Source: Actinotalea endophytica (lineage in GTDB: Bacteria; Actinomycetota; Actinomycetes; Actinomycetales; Cellulomonadaceae). Taken from it: DNA of 64,000 nt. Below, piece by piece: positions 16,126 through 26,057 of the stretch; positions within the stretch are counted from its first letter, which is position 1, and each line of letters opens with the position of its first letter. The position numbers and the translations under genes are program-made. The notes under the pieces are model-generated. The model was not told the DNA's origin, did no database searches, and saw nothing but the letters and a program-made list of their open reading frames with translations. The stretch lies in assembly GCF_025717005.1 (NCBI RefSeq), contig NZ_JAOVZU010000003.1:345771-409770 (forward strand), in the 5' to 3' direction.

Positions 16126-17198
16126 CGCTGGTCCAGCCCGAGCGCGTCGACGATCGACATCACGTCGGGACTCACCCGTGCCGGCCGGACCTCGCTCCCG
16201 TCCGGTGTGCGCAACGCCCACTGAGGGTCCTTGAGCCCGTGGCCCGTGACGGTCACCGTGATCGTCGCGCCGGCGGGCACGCGTCCCTGCTCGGCGAGCA
16301 TCAGCAGGCCGGCGACGCCGGACGCCGAGGCGGGCTCGACGAACACCCCGACCTCGCGGGACAGGAACCGGTGCGCCGCCAGGATCTGCTCGTCGGTGAC
16401 GGCCTCGATCAGTCCACCGGACTCGTCGCGCGCCGCGACCGCCTGCGTCCAGGACGCCGGGTTCCCGATCCGGATCGCGGTCGCGATCGTCTCCGGCTCG
16501 GTCACCGGGTGGCCGAGCACGATCGGTGCGGCACCGGCCGCCTGGAAGCCCCACATCGCCGGGGTGCGGGTCGCAGGTCCGTCCGCGGCGTACTCGGTGA
16601 AGCCCTTCCAGTACGCGGTGATGTTGCCGGCGTTCCCGACCGGCAGGACGTGGATGTCGGGCGCGTCCCCGAGCCGGTCGACGATCTCGAACGACGCCGT
16701 CTTCTGGCCCTGGATCCGATCCGGGTTCACCGAGTTCACCAGCTCGACCGGGAACGCCTCGGCGACCTTGCGCGCCGCGACCAGGCAGTCGTCGAAGTTC
16801 CCGTCCACCTGGAGCAGCAGCGCTCCGTGCGCCACCGCCTGGGACAGCTTGCCCATCGCGATCTTGCCGTCCGGGACGAGCACCGCACAGGTCATCCCGG
16901 CGGCCGCCGCGTACGCCGCGGCAGACGCGGACGTGTTGCCGGTCGACGCGCAGATCACGGCCCTCGCGCCGTGGTTCGCGGCCGCCGAGATCGCGGTCGT
17001 CATCCCGCGGTCCTTGAACGACCCGGTCGGGTTCTGACCCTCGACCTTGAGCAGCACCGTCGCGCCGACCCGCTCCGACAGCGCTCGCGCGTCGACCAGC
17101 GGCGTACCGCCCTCACCGAGGGTGACGACGTGCGTCCGGACGTGCTCGGGCAGACGATCGGCGTACTCGGCGATCACGCCGCGCCACTGGTAGGCCAC
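16122..17198 (-). CDS. thrC: Threonine synthase
   Basis: PLP enzyme converting O-phosphohomoserine to threonine. The 358-residue protein is the short bacterial type. The PLP lysine lies in [12 protein letters not shown] (K63 by my count) and a phosphate-binding glycine loop reads PVGNAGNI. The GTG start directly follows the hom TAG with no spare base, and its stop codon overlaps thrB. hom-thrC-thrB is therefore one tightly packed operon. Confidence 0.96.
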   Translation of the reverse strand: MAYQWRGVIAEYADRLPEHVRTHVVTLGEGGTPLVDARALSERVGATVLLKVEGQNPTGSFKDRGMTTAISAAANHGARAVICASTGNTSASAAAYAAAAGMTCAVLVPDGKIAMGKLSQAVAHGALLLQVDGNFDDCLVAARKVAEAFPVELVNSVNPDRIQGQKTASFEIVDRLGDAPDIHVLPVGNAGNITAYWKGFTEYAADGPATRTPAMWGFQAAGAAPIVLGHPVTEPETIATAIRIGNPASWTQAVAARDESGGLIEAVTDEQILAAHRFLSREVGVFVEPASASGVAGLLMLAEQGRVPAGATITVTVTGHGLKDPQWALRTPDGSEVRPARVSPDVMSIVDALGLDQR

Positions 17199-18500
17199 CT
17201 AGGCTCCTTCGACTCGCAGCACGGACACCACGGTGTCCACGACGTCCAGGCCGGCGAGGTCGGCGACCGTCGCGGCGAGCGCGCCCTCCGGCGCGACGTG
17301 GGTGACGACGAGCAGGTCCGCGGCGATCCCGTCCTCGCTGCTCGCGCCGGACTGACGCACGGCCTCGATCGACACGCCGTGCCGCGCGAACGCCGCCGCG
17401 ACCGCGGCGAGCACGCCCGGCCGGTCGGCCACCCGCAGCCGGACCTGGTAGCGGGTCTGCGCCGCCGCGATGTCGAGCACCGGGAGCTCGGCATAGCTCG
17501 ACTCGATCGGGCCGCGACCGCCCCGCACCCGGTGCCGCGCGACCGTGACCAGGTCGCCGAGCACGGCACTCGCGGTCGGCCGACCGCCTGCGCCGCGTCC
17601 GTAGAACATCAGCTCGCCCGCGGCCTCAGCCTCGACGAACACCGCGTTGAACGCCTGCCGCACGCCGGCGAGCGGGTGACCGACCGGCACCAGGGCCGGA
17701 TGCACCCGCACCACGACACCGGCCGGGTGGTCGTCCCCGGCACCGACCTGCTCGGCGACCGCCAGCAGCTTCACCGCGTAGCCCGTCTCCGCGGCCCACG
17801 CGACGTCGTCCGCGGTGATCGACGTGATGCCTTCACGGTGCACCTGGTCCACCGAGACCCGGGTGTGGAAGGCCAGCGACGCCAGGATGGCCGCCTTCGC
17901 CGCCGCGTCGTAGCCCTCGACGTCCGCGGTCGGGTCGGCCTCGGCGTAGCCCAGCTGCTGAGCGTGCTTCACGGCGAGGTCGAGGTCCGCCCCGGTGGTC
18001 GCCATCTGGTCGAGCACGAAGTTCGTGGTGCCGTTGACGATGCCGAGCACCCGCGTGACCCGGTCGCCCGCGAGCGACTCCCGCACCGGACGGACCAGCG
18101 GGATCGCCCCGGCGACCGCGGCCTCGAAGTAGAGGTCGACCCCGGCCTCGTCGGCCGCGACGTAGAGCGTCGGGCCGTCCGCACCGAGCAGCGCCTTGTT
18201 CGCGGTGACCACCGCCGCACCGCGCCCGATCGCCCGCAGCAGCAGGCTCCGGGCCGGCTCGAGCCCGCCCATGAGCTCGACGACCACGTCGGCGTCGTCG
18301 ACCAGCGCCGCGGCGTCGGTGGTCAGCAGCTCCGGGTCGACCACGGGATCGCGCGGCACGGTCAGGTCGCGCACCGCGACGCCGACGAGCTCCAGCGGAG
18401 CGCCCGCGCGCGCCGCGAGGTCCTCGGACTGGGTGCGCAGCAGTCGCACCACCTCGGTGCCGACCACGCCGCAGCCGAGCACGGCCACCCGGACTGTCAC
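17199..18500 (-). CDS. hom: Homoserine dehydrogenase with ACT domain
   Basis: Reduces aspartate semialdehyde to homoserine with NAD(P)H. The 433-residue protein has the nucleotide loop GCGVVGTEV near residues 9-17, the catalytic-domain segment ANKALLG and GIVNGTTNF, and a C-terminal ACT domain from about 345 (YQVRLRVADRPGVLA) that normally gives threonine feedback control. A Shine-Dalgarno GAGGTGA precedes the GTG start by about seven bases. First gene of hom-thrC-thrB. Confidence 0.96.
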   Translation of the reverse strand: MTVRVAVLGCGVVGTEVVRLLRTQSEDLAARAGAPLELVGVAVRDLTVPRDPVVDPELLTTDAAALVDDADVVVELMGGLEPARSLLLRAIGRGAAVVTANKALLGADGPTLYVAADEAGVDLYFEAAVAGAIPLVRPVRESLAGDRVTRVLGIVNGTTNFVLDQMATTGADLDLAVKHAQQLGYAEADPTADVEGYDAAAKAAILASLAFHTRVSVDQVHREGITSITADDVAWAAETGYAVKLLAVAEQVGAGDDHPAGVVVRVHPALVPVGHPLAGVRQAFNAVFVEAEAAGELMFYGRGAGGRPTASAVLGDLVTVARHRVRGGRGPIESSYAELPVLDIAAAQTRYQVRLRVADRPGVLAAVAAAFARHGVSIEAVRQSGASSEDGIAADLLVVTHVAPEGALAATVADLAGLDVVDTVVSVLRVEGA

Positions 18501-18614
18501 CGCCCGCTCACCTCATCTCTGCCACCGAGCGGGGCCCAGGATACGGGCCGAGGCCTGCGGGCGGACCGAGCGACCACCTGGCGGGTCCCGGCCGGCTGAT
18601 CAGGCCATGACCGG

Positions 18615-19670
18615 TCACCGGGTCAGGGCACGCACCGCTCGCTCGGCGTCGGCGTCGTCGTTCCAGAGGTGGAACGCCAGCCGCACACGGCCGGCCCGGC
18701 CCGCCACCCGGCACCCCGACGACTCCAGGGCGGCGCGCCGCGAGCCGTCCGGGTCGGGCAGCGCGACGACGGGACGGCCGACCGGTTCGAGGTCCAGCGC
18801 CGTGCGCACCCGATCGGCGAGCCGCGCGCCGTGCGTCGCCACCACCGCGGCGGTCTCGCGGTCGGCGAGCCAGGACGCGAACAGCTCCACCGCGGGGGCG
18901 GTGCCGACCCACACCGGCCACGCCGGCGACGTGTCGAACCGCCGCGCGTCCGACGCCAGTGACATGCCGGGCCCGTACACCGAGGCCCAGACGCTCTCCC
19001 CCGCGTACCAGCCGGCGCACATCGGCCGGAGCCGGTCGGCGACGGCCGGGGCGACCGTGAGGAAGGCGGAGCCACGAGGCGCGCACAGCCACTTGTAGGC
19101 GCCGGTCACGGTGACGTCGAACAACCCGGCGTCCACCGGCAGCCAGCCGACCGCCTGGGTCAGGTCGGCCACCACGATCGCGTGCGCGTCCGAGGCGGCC
19201 GCACGGATCGCCTCGACGTCGACCAGCTCACCGTCGCACGACTGCGCCAGCGAGAACGCAACGACGTCCACCCCGGGCTGCACCGCGTCGGCCAGGCGCG
19301 CCAACGGTACGTGCTCGACGGTGATGTCCCGATCGGTCTGGGTCTGCACGAGGAACGGGTAGGTCACCGACGTGAACTCGCCGGTCGGGACCACGACCCG
19401 CGCACCCGGCGGCAGGTTCGCGGCGACGAGGCCCACCAGCACCGACACCTGCGGCCCGACCGCGACCCGCTCGACCCCGACGTTGACCACCCGGGCGAAC
19501 GCGCTCCGAGCCCGGTTCACCACGGCGTCGTAGTCGGTCGGGTGAGCCTTGCCGCAACGCCACGTCTCGAGATCCCGCGCCATCGCATCGAGGACCTCGT
19601 GCGGCGGCAGCCCCATGCTGGCGGCGTCGAGGTAGCCGGGGACGGGGTCCCAGTGCGAGCGCAGGTCCAC
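18615..19670 (-). CDS. Aminotransferase class V-fold PLP enzyme, substrate unknown
   Basis: A 351-residue fold-type I PLP enzyme resembling the class V (cysteine desulfurase/kynureninase-like) group. The expected PLP lysine is K193 in TGAYKWLCAPRG and the ring-binding Asp is D169 in VVADLTQAVGW. The conserved N-terminal stretch YLDAASMGLPP matches this family's start. The GTG start is chosen because a CAGGCT box sits exactly six bases upstream, as at leaderless genes here. It lies between lysA and hom, but no step of lysine or threonine synthesis needs it, so the substrate is open. Confidence 0.75.
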   Translation of the reverse strand: MDLRSHWDPVPGYLDAASMGLPPHEVLDAMARDLETWRCGKAHPTDYDAVVNRARSAFARVVNVGVERVAVGPQVSVLVGLVAANLPPGARVVVPTGEFTSVTYPFLVQTQTDRDITVEHVPLARLADAVQPGVDVVAFSLAQSCDGELVDVEAIRAAASDAHAIVVADLTQAVGWLPVDAGLFDVTVTGAYKWLCAPRGSAFLTVAPAVADRLRPMCAGWYAGESVWASVYGPGMSLASDARRFDTSPAWPVWVGTAPAVELFASWLADRETAAVVATHGARLADRVRTALDLEPVGRPVVALPDPDGSRRAALESSGCRVAGRAGRVRLAFHLWNDDADAERAVRALTR

Positions 19671-19688
19671 GGACCCAGCCTGCCGCAC
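19671..19688 (-). promoter_or_regulatory. Leaderless-type -10 box of the class V PLP gene
   Basis: CAGGCT followed by six bases and the GTG start. It has the same fixed spacing as the strict TANNNT boxes elsewhere in the window, with C replacing the first T. Confidence 0.35.
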
Positions 19689-19728
19689 GAGCGGGGCCCC
19701 GGCACGACCCGAAGGGCCCGAGATGCGT

Positions 19729-21120
19729 TCAGCCGAGGTCGAGCGCGAGCAGGTCCTCGACCGTCTCGCGACGCACCAGGAACCGCCACTCCCCGTCACG
19801 CACGGCGACCACGCCGGGACGCGGCACGAGGTTGTAGTTGGACGCCATCGACCGGCCGTACGCGCCGGTCACCGGAACCGCCAGCAGGTCACCGGCAGCC
19901 AGGTCGCCGGGCAGCTCGGCGTCGTGGACCACGATGTCGCCGCTCTCGCAGTGCTTGCCGACCACCCTGGCCGGGACCGGAGCCGCGTCGCTGTGCCGCG
20001 AGACGAGGGCCGCGTGGTACCTCGCGCCGTACAGCGCGGGGCGCAGGTTGTCGCTCATCCCCCCGTCGACCGACACGTAGGTCCGCACCAGGCCGGAGTC
20101 GGTGGTGACCGGCTTGACCGTCCCGACCGTGTAGAGCGTGAGGGTGCTCGGTCCCGCGATCGAGCGGCCCGGCTCGATCGACACGTGCGGCACGGGCGTG
20201 CCGAGCTCGGTGCAGGCGTCGGTGACCGCCGCCACGACGTCCTTCGCGATCCGCTCGGGGTCCAGGGCCACCTCGCCGGGCAGGTAACCCACCCCGAAGC
20301 CCCCGCCCAGGTCCACCTCGGGCACGAGCACCCCGGTCCGGGCCTCGAGCTCGGCGCGCAGGGCCAGGACGGTGTGCGCCGCGACCGCGAAGCCCGCCGG
20401 GTCGAGGATCTGCGAACCGATGTGCGAGTGGATCCCGCGCAGCTCGAGCTCGGGGCGCGCCAGGATCGCCTCCAGCCCCGCGAGGGCCTGGCCGCCGGAC
20501 ACCGAGAGGCCGAACTTCTGGTCCTCGTGCGCGGTCGAGATGTACTCGTGGCCACCGGCGTGCACACCCGTGGTCACCCGGAGCATCACCGGTGCGCGGC
20601 GGCCCGGTTCGCCACCCCACCCCGCGGCCGCGACCTCGGCCACCCGGTCGATCTCGACGAGCGAGTCGATCACGACGCGGCCGACTCCGGCGTCCCGCGC
20701 GGCGACCAGCTCGGCGTCGGACTTGTTGTTGCCGTGCAGCGCGAGGTCCGTCCCCGGCACGCCGGCGCGGAGCGCGACCGCGAGCTCGCCACCGGTCGCG
20801 ACGTCGATCCGCAGGCCCTCGGCATGCACCCACCGAGCGACCGCGACGGACAGGAACGCCTTGCCCGCGTAGTAGACGTGCACGCCGGCGCCCTCCGGCG
20901 CGAACGCCGCGGTCCACGCCTCGCGGGTCGCGCGGGCACGGGCCCGGAGATCCGCCTCGTCGAGCACGTACACCGGCGTCCCGACCTGTCCGGCAAGGGT
21001 GCGGAGGTCGACGCCCCCGACGCTCATCGCCCCGTCCGCGCCGATCCGCGCCGACGCCGGCCACAGGCCACCGGGCACCGTGGACCCGTCGCCGGTCCCG
21101 GACCCCACGTCCGTGCTCAC
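19729..21120 (-). CDS. lysA: Diaminopimelate decarboxylase
   Basis: Last step of lysine synthesis, decarboxylating meso-diaminopimelate with PLP. The 463-residue fold-type III enzyme has the PLP lysine K87 in [10 protein letters not shown], then [10 protein letters not shown], the glycine-rich [10 protein letters not shown] phosphate loop, and C-terminal GKHCESGDI and [12 protein letters not shown] motifs. The start is a GTG overlapping the argS stop codon by four bases (GTGA). About 40 residues precede the core domain, as in other actinobacterial LysA. Confidence 0.96.
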   Translation of the reverse strand: MSTDVGSGTGDGSTVPGGLWPASARIGADGAMSVGGVDLRTLAGQVGTPVYVLDEADLRARARATREAWTAAFAPEGAGVHVYYAGKAFLSVAVARWVHAEGLRIDVATGGELAVALRAGVPGTDLALHGNNKSDAELVAARDAGVGRVVIDSLVEIDRVAEVAAAGWGGEPGRRAPVMLRVTTGVHAGGHEYISTAHEDQKFGLSVSGGQALAGLEAILARPELELRGIHSHIGSQILDPAGFAVAAHTVLALRAELEARTGVLVPEVDLGGGFGVGYLPGEVALDPERIAKDVVAAVTDACTELGTPVPHVSIEPGRSIAGPSTLTLYTVGTVKPVTTDSGLVRTYVSVDGGMSDNLRPALYGARYHAALVSRHSDAAPVPARVVGKHCESGDIVVHDAELPGDLAAGDLLAVPVTGAYGRSMASNYNLVPRPGVVAVRDGEWRFLVRRETVEDLLALDLG

Positions 21121-22796
21121 ATCCGCTCCGGCGCGCTCACCCCGAGCAGACCCAGTCCGTTCGCGAGCACCTGGCGCGTCGCGTCGTTGAGCCACAGCCG
21201 GGTGCGGTGGGTGTCGGTCACGGGCTCGTCGCCCATCGGCGTGACGCGGCACTGGTCGTACCACTTGTGGTACGCGCTGGCGAGCTCCTCGAGGTACCGC
21301 GCGACGCGGTGCGGCTCGCGCAGCTCGGCGGCCTGGGCGACCACGCGCGGCAGCTCGGCGAGCTGGCCGAGCAGGACGGCCTCGCTCGGGTGGTCGAGCA
21401 GCGCCGGGTCGAACGCGTCCTCGCGGCGCACGTTCAGCGCGCCGGCGTTGCGCGCCACGTTGGCCGTCCGGGCGTGCGCGTACTGCACGTAGAAGACCGG
21501 GTTCTCGTTGGTCGCCCGCGCGAGCAGGTCGAGGTCGAGGTCGATCGCGGAGTCCGCCGAGGAGCGGGCCAGCGCGTACCGCGCGGCGTCCACCCCGACC
21601 GCGTCGACCAGGTCGTCGATCGTGACCACGGTCCCGGCGCGCTTGGACATCCGCACCGGCTCACCGCCGGAGACCAGGTTGACCAGCTGACCGATCAGGA
21701 TCTCGAGGTTGACCCACGGCGTGTCACCGAAGGCCGAGCACATCGCCATCATCCGGCCGATGTAGCCGTGGTGGTCGGCGCCCAGCATGATGATCGCCCG
21801 GTCGAAGCCGCGCTCGCGCTTGTCGAGGTAGTAGGCCAGGTCCCCGGCGATGTAGGCGGGCATGCCGTCGGACCGGATGATCACGCGATCCTTGTCGTCA
21901 CCGAACTCCGTGGTCCGAAGCCACGTGGCGCCGTCGGCCTCGTAGACGTGGCCGAGCTCGCGCAGGCGCGCGATGGCGTGCTCGACGGCACCGGACGAGT
22001 GCAGCGACTCCTCGTGGAAGTACACGTCGAAGTCGACCCGGAAGTCGTGCAGCGACTGCTTGATCTCGGCGAACATCAGCTCGACGCCACGCGCCCGGAA
22101 CACCTCCTGGGCAGGCGCGTCGGACAGCGTCACCGGGTCCGGCTCCCCCGCCGCCACCGCGTCCGCGCGGACCCGCTCGGCGATCTCGCCGATGTACGCG
22201 CCGCCGTAGCCGTCCTCGGGAGCCTCCTGGCCACGGGCCCGGGCCAGCAGCGAGCGCGCGAAGCGATCGATCTGCGACCCGTGGTCGTTGAAGTAGTACT
22301 CACGGGCCACCTGGGCGCCGCTGGCCTCGAGCACGCGGGCCAGCGCGTCGCCGACCGCGGCCCAGCGCACCCCGCCGATGTGCAGCGGGCCGGTCGGGTT
22401 GGCGGAGACGAACTCGAGGTTGATCCGCTCGCCCGCGTTCGCCTGGCTTCGTCCGTACTCCTCGCCGGCCTCGACGACGGTCCGGGCGAGCTCGCCGGCC
22501 GCCGCGGCGTCGAGCGTGATGTTGAGGAAGCCCGGGCCGGCGACGTCCACCTGGGCCACCCCGGGCACGGTGGACAGCCGCTCGGCGACGGCCTGGGCGA
22601 GGTCGCGCGGGGCCACGCCGGCCTTCTTCGCGAGCTGGAGCGCGACGTTGGACGCCCAGTCGCCGTGCTCGCGCTGACGCGGGCGCTCCACCGTGACGGT
22701 CTCCGGCACCTGGTCGGCGGCCAGGGCGAGGACGCCGTCCGCCTGGGCGGACAGCAGGACGGCACGCAGCGCGGCAGACAGCTCGGCAGGGGTCAC
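21117..22796 (-). CDS. argS: Arginine-tRNA ligase
   Basis: Charges tRNA-Arg. The 559-residue class I synthetase has HIGG at 139-142 ([14 protein letters not shown]) and a KMSKS-like [10 protein letters not shown]. The C-terminal anticodon-binding domain ends [11 protein letters not shown], typical of ArgS. A -10 box TAGGAT lies six bases before the GTG start, so the mRNA is probably leaderless. It heads the argS-lysA operon, and tRNA-Arg(CCG) lies about 0.9 kb away on the other strand. Confidence 0.97.
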   Translation of the reverse strand: MTPAELSAALRAVLLSAQADGVLALAADQVPETVTVERPRQREHGDWASNVALQLAKKAGVAPRDLAQAVAERLSTVPGVAQVDVAGPGFLNITLDAAAAGELARTVVEAGEEYGRSQANAGERINLEFVSANPTGPLHIGGVRWAAVGDALARVLEASGAQVAREYYFNDHGSQIDRFARSLLARARGQEAPEDGYGGAYIGEIAERVRADAVAAGEPDPVTLSDAPAQEVFRARGVELMFAEIKQSLHDFRVDFDVYFHEESLHSSGAVEHAIARLRELGHVYEADGATWLRTTEFGDDKDRVIIRSDGMPAYIAGDLAYYLDKRERGFDRAIIMLGADHHGYIGRMMAMCSAFGDTPWVNLEILIGQLVNLVSGGEPVRMSKRAGTVVTIDDLVDAVGVDAARYALARSSADSAIDLDLDLLARATNENPVFYVQYAHARTANVARNAGALNVRREDAFDPALLDHPSEAVLLGQLAELPRVVAQAAELREPHRVARYLEELASAYHKWYDQCRVTPMGDEPVTDTHRTRLWLNDATRQVLANGLGLLGVSAPERM

Positions 22797-22808
22797 CGGC
22801 CGATCCTA
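22797..22808 (-). promoter_or_regulatory. -10 box of argS, leaderless start
   Basis: TAGGAT on the minus strand (22808-22803) is followed by six bases and the GTG start. Transcription should begin at or within one base of the start codon. Confidence 0.6.
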
Positions 22809-22926
22809 TCGGCGGACGGACGGAGCCCGGAGCGGCCGGTCGACCGGGCCCGCGGGCCCCTCCGACGCCCCCGCGCGAGCCCCGGATCGGACGCCGCGCG
22901 GCACCGAAACGTGCACTCGACGCCCC

Positions 22927-22949
22927 GGTGGGTGTTCACTCATCCCACC
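22927..22949 (+). promoter_or_regulatory. Dyad upstream of the GntR-type regulator gene
   Basis: GGTGGG and CCCACC are separated by 11 bases, centred 31 bases before the ATG. A self-regulatory operator is possible because GntR-family proteins bind short dyads near their own promoters. It is not the classical FadR-type TNGTNNNACNA. Confidence 0.3.
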
Positions 22950-22968
22950 ACCTCACCGCGGAGTCGGG

Positions 22969-23619
22969 ATGCGACGCACGAACCTCATCGACCAGGCCGT
23001 CGGCCGGTTGCGCCACCAGATCACCTCGGGGACCTGGGCCATCGGGACCAGGATCCCCGCCGAGCCCGAGCTCGCCGAGCTCATCGGCGTGGGCCGGAAC
23101 ACGGTTCGCGAGGCCGTCCAGTCCCTGGTGCACGCCGGCATGCTCGAGCGCCGCCAGGGTTCGGGCACGTACGTGATCTCCGACTCGGAGCTCGGCAACG
23201 CCATGGGCCGCGAGATCGCCGGCGCGCACCAGCGCGACGTGCTCGAGGTCCGCCGCGCCCTCGAGGTGGAGGTGGCCCGGCTCGCTGCCGTGCGCCGCAC
23301 CCCGAGCCAGGTCAGCCAGCTGCGTGCGCTGCGCGACACCCGCGCACAGGCCTACGCGTCGGGCGAGCTGGACGAGATGGTGGCCGCGGATCTCGAGCTG
23401 CACCGGCTCATCGCGGAGTCCTCGCACAACCCGGTGCTGGTCGCGCTGTACGAGAACCTCCAGGACGCGATCAGCGAGAACATCCGGTTCAACTTCGAGC
23501 ACCCGGCGCACGACGACGACTCGCACAACTGCCTGGTCGAGGCGATCGCCGAGGGTGACGCCACGGCCGCGATGCGCGAGATCGACCAGTACCTGACCGC
23601 GCTCATCGGCGAGTACTGA
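22969..23619 (+). CDS. GntR family regulator, FadR (FCD) subfamily
   Basis: A 216-residue repressor-type protein. The N-terminal winged helix (about 1-72) includes AELIGVGRNTVREAVQSLVHAGMLERRQGSGTYV split over two motifs, and the C-terminal all-helical FCD ligand domain (about 80-215) has the DVLEVRRALEVEVA, ADLELHRLIAESSHNPVL and metal/ligand His segments. It is divergent from argS, with 172 bases between them, and is monocistronic. Ligand unknown: neither neighbour is an obvious metabolic target. The ATG is chosen because the winged-helix fold begins directly after it. Confidence 0.85.
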   Translation: MRRTNLIDQAVGRLRHQITSGTWAIGTRIPAEPELAELIGVGRNTVREAVQSLVHAGMLERRQGSGTYVISDSELGNAMGREIAGAHQRDVLEVRRALEVEVARLAAVRRTPSQVSQLRALRDTRAQAYASGELDEMVAADLELHRLIAESSHNPVLVALYENLQDAISENIRFNFEHPAHDDDSHNCLVEAIAEGDATAAMREIDQYLTALIGEY

Positions 23620-23722
23620 GGTCGGGCACGGGCCCGCCGACGGCCGCATCGCTTCCCCGGCACCGGATCGACGCACCCCGGTGCGACCGCGGGCCGTCAC
23701 GTGCGGTAGTGTTCTGCACCGC

Positions 23723-23795
23723 GCCCGAGTAGCTCAGTGGATAGAGCGTCTGCCTCCGGAGCAGAAGGTCGTAGGTTCGAATCCTATCTCGGGCA
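23723..23795 (+). tRNA. tRNA-Arg (anticodon CCG)
   Basis: A 73-base cloverleaf. The acceptor stem GCCCGAG pairs with CTCGGGC, the D arm is GCTC...GAGC, the anticodon stem TCTGC/GCAGA encloses loop CTCCGGA with anticodon CCG, and the T arm is GTAGG-TTCGAAT-CCTAT. The discriminator is A and CCA is not encoded. It reads CGG codons, which are abundant in this high-G+C genome. Confidence 0.96.
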
Positions 23796-23844
23796 CCCTG
23801 GCTGACCTGCAGTGATGCCTGCGCCCGCGGCGCGCGCACCCGGC

Positions 23845-24396
23845 TCAGCCGGCGTCGGGCGGCTCGGCCACGCACGGTGTGACACCGGGCGCGCACAGAG
23901 CCACTCCGAACCCGACCTCCGTCGTCCCGCGCGCGGAGCCGACGCGATAGTCGACCAGCAGCATCCCGGCGCGGGCGACGGCGGCGCCGTCGCTGCGGAC
24001 CTCCACGATCAGCTCGGTCCCGAGCTCAGCCCCGCACGGCGTGCTGACGGCCCCGACACCGGTAGGGATGCCGGTGTCCTCGAGGGCGATCCGGTCTCCT
24101 CCGTACATCTCGTACCGGTCCTGAGGTCGGGTGGTGAACGCCGTGACATCGACGGCGGACCCTTCGGGCGCTCGCACAGCGAGGACCTCACCGGTCTGCG
24201 CTCCGTCGACACAGAGCACCAGCCCCCCGAGGGTGACCGGGTCACCGGGCGCGACGTCGTCGGTGCCGACGCCGCTCCAGTCGCCGGCACCGTGCGGCCA
24301 GCGGACCTCCCCGTGCGGGGAGGCGCCGCAGGCCGACACGAGCAGGACCGTCGCGATCCACCAGACGGCTCGTCCACCCGGCACCCGAAGAGTCAC
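23845..24396 (-). CDS. Lipoprotein of unknown function
   Basis: A 183-residue protein with a signal sequence ending in the lipobox LVSAC (lipidated Cys near residue 22). The mature part has four further cysteines (LVLCVDG, STPCGAE, ALCAPG, TPCVAE), which could form two disulfides outside the membrane. No family was recognised. Its GTG start overlaps by one base the stop codon of the upstream secreted-protein gene, so the two are coupled and probably act together. It ends only 50 bases from the convergent tRNA-Arg. Confidence 0.7.
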   Translation of the reverse strand: MTLRVPGGRAVWWIATVLLVSACGASPHGEVRWPHGAGDWSGVGTDDVAPGDPVTLGGLVLCVDGAQTGEVLAVRAPEGSAVDVTAFTTRPQDRYEMYGGDRIALEDTGIPTGVGAVSTPCGAELGTELIVEVRSDGAAVARAGMLLVDYRVGSARGTTEVGFGVALCAPGVTPCVAEPPDAG

Positions 24397-25685
24397 TAGT
24401 ACATCGTCCCGACACCGGTGGCGGTTGCGGTACCCAGGTTCGAGTTGGCACACAGCTTCCCGCTCTTGGTCCACGTCCACGTGGCGCTCGAGAGGCTGTT
24501 GAATCCCGACTGAGCATTCACCGAGATGTTCGGCAGCTTGACCCCGCCGGAAACGGTCAGATTGGTGCCCCTCGTCTTCGTGAACGTCTGCCCCGCCTTA
24601 TATGACACGCAGGCATACGAATAGGTGCGCCGAGTGGTGTACGTCTGGTTGCTGAGAATGGTGTGGATGCTCGCAGGGCGGAGCGTTATCTGCCCCGTGC
24701 ACGTATTCTGATACTTGCGGTAGTTCACCTTGTTCGCCATGCGCCGCGCGTCCGTGTAGGCGGGCGACGTCCCGGATGCACCGAGCTTGATCGTCTGGGA
24801 CCCGCCGGCGGTCCACGTGCCACCGCCGCCGGCACCGGAGTAAGCGATCCCGAGCGTGTGGCTCGACTCGTACCCCTGCGTGACCTTGACATTGGCGAAC
24901 GAGGCGCCCTGCACGTGCGTGAAGTACTCCGTGACGCCGTAGACCCAGCCCACCGCGACGACGTCGCAGATGGGCTCCATCGGGACGACGACCCCCGAGG
25001 CGACCGCATCGGCACCGGCACGCACGGCCAGGTCCGTGCGACGGTCGCGCCCGACGACGCCCGTCGTGAGCGAGTCGCGGGCCTCCGCCTCCGTGAGCGG
25101 TTGTCCCGCCACGTCGATGAAGGAGTCGAGCGGGGTCGTCGAGTCCAGGACGACGCCGGTGCCGAGATCGAACACCATGCGCGGGGCGGAGCTCGTCGCG
25201 ACGGCCGCGGCCCCGAGAGGCTCAGCGCCCGCGGGCGCGGCATCCACCTTGGCCGAGTGCCACGCCGTGGCCCCGCTCGAGGTCGCGTCGGCGCGCACCG
25301 AGACGTTCCAGGTCATCTGTGACGCTGCGTCGGCAGCCGTGACCTCGAGGTTCACCTGGCCGTCCGCCGCGACGTACTCGGCAGGGAGCGCCGCCGGGTC
25401 GACCCGTGCGACGAAGCTCCCGTTGCCCGAGGCCCTGGCCAGGGCGACCGTCACCAGCGGGACCCGCTCGCCGTCGGCCAGGTCGGCCAAGAACTCCTGG
25501 TCGGGCCAGGCGACGACGACGACGTCCGCAGGCACGCCGCGGCCGTCGCGCTGAACGGTCCCGGACACGGCCACCGGCGACCGCGGCACGGTCCCGATCG
25601 TCGGCGCTGCTGCGGCCGGCACCGCCGACGAGACAATTATTCCCAGAACTGCAATCTCGACGGAGATCGCACGAATCCGCCCCAT
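24396..25685 (-). CDS. Secreted protein of unknown function
   Basis: A 429-residue protein with a Sec signal peptide (about 1-28, ending AVPAAAA). A beta-rich segment follows that resembles a carboxypeptidase-regulatory-like fold (about 33-60, VAVSGTVQRDGRGVPADVVVVAW). The C-terminal half is rich in Ser, Thr, Gly and Tyr (for example YESSHTLGIAYSGAGGGG) and has four cysteines that could pair. The C-terminal coding DNA (24,400-24,720) is visibly less G+C-rich than its surroundings. No enzyme motif or wall anchor is seen. It is cotranscribed with the lipoprotein gene. Confidence 0.7.
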   Translation of the reverse strand: MGRIRAISVEIAVLGIIVSSAVPAAAAPTIGTVPRSPVAVSGTVQRDGRGVPADVVVVAWPDQEFLADLADGERVPLVTVALARASGNGSFVARVDPAALPAEYVAADGQVNLEVTAADAASQMTWNVSVRADATSSGATAWHSAKVDAAPAGAEPLGAAAVATSSAPRMVFDLGTGVVLDSTTPLDSFIDVAGQPLTEAEARDSLTTGVVGRDRRTDLAVRAGADAVASGVVVPMEPICDVVAVGWVYGVTEYFTHVQGASFANVKVTQGYESSHTLGIAYSGAGGGGTWTAGGSQTIKLGASGTSPAYTDARRMANKVNYRKYQNTCTGQITLRPASIHTILSNQTYTTRRTYSYACVSYKAGQTFTKTRGTNLTVSGGVKLPNISVNAQSGFNSLSSATWTWTKSGKLCANSNLGTATATGVGTMY

Positions 25686-26057
25686 GTGCTCGGCCCCCTG
25701 CCTGTATGCACGGACGCAGGGGTCGATCGCACTCACGCCCCCTGCGCGAATCGCCCGACGCTGCGGGCGTGACGGCACGCTAGCAGCAACAAGGTGACCG
25801 GACAATGATTCCGACCGGCGCAATGCACGCCGCTCGCGGGTCGCCCGCGGCACCGGCATTGGAGCCCGCGTTCGCAACGCGACGACCCCTGCGCCGGCCC
25901 CGCGGCCCGCTCGCGTTGTTGCCCCGGGCCGGCTCCCCGGACCAGGATGCTCCGACGACCGTGCCGCGGCCCCGGACCGGGCGCCGACCCGATCGACCGC
26001 GGGCGCCTCGGCGCCACGGTGCCGGACGCACACCGAACCAGGAGGAGGCCGGCCCGG
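25686..26057. other. Divergent intergenic region between the secreted-protein pair and the DedA gene
   Basis: 372 bases without a gene. It holds the candidate promoter at 25777-25805 for the minus-strand pair. The rest is G+C-rich and I see no RNA gene or repeat. An open frame runs from 25947 into the DedA gene, but its first 37 codons look non-coding (Arg/Pro-rich). Confidence 0.6.
25777..25805 (-). promoter_or_regulatory. Candidate promoter of the secreted-protein pair
   Basis: On the minus strand TTGTCC (25805-25800) and TAGCGT (25782-25777) are 17 bases apart, a housekeeping-sigma arrangement, giving a leader of about 85 bases. Confidence 0.4.

Noticed and set aside
16239-18599. 786-codon plus-strand open frame
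   Set aside because: It lies opposite thrC, hom and part of the following gap. The product is Arg/His/Asp-rich without domains, as expected for antisense frames of high-G+C genes.
20592-23558. 988-codon plus-strand open frame
   Set aside because: It overlaps lysA and argS on the opposite strand and runs into the regulator gene in another frame. No domain is recognisable.
23660-23684. GCACCGG/CCGGTGC dyad after the GntR-type gene
   Set aside because: A 7-bp stem with an 11-base loop is too weak to call as a terminator in DNA this rich in G+C.
23723-23795. tRNA-Arg as phage or island attachment site
   Set aside because: No second copy of the tRNA 3' end was seen downstream and no integrase gene is present. 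Only the atypical composition of the exported pair remains as a sign.
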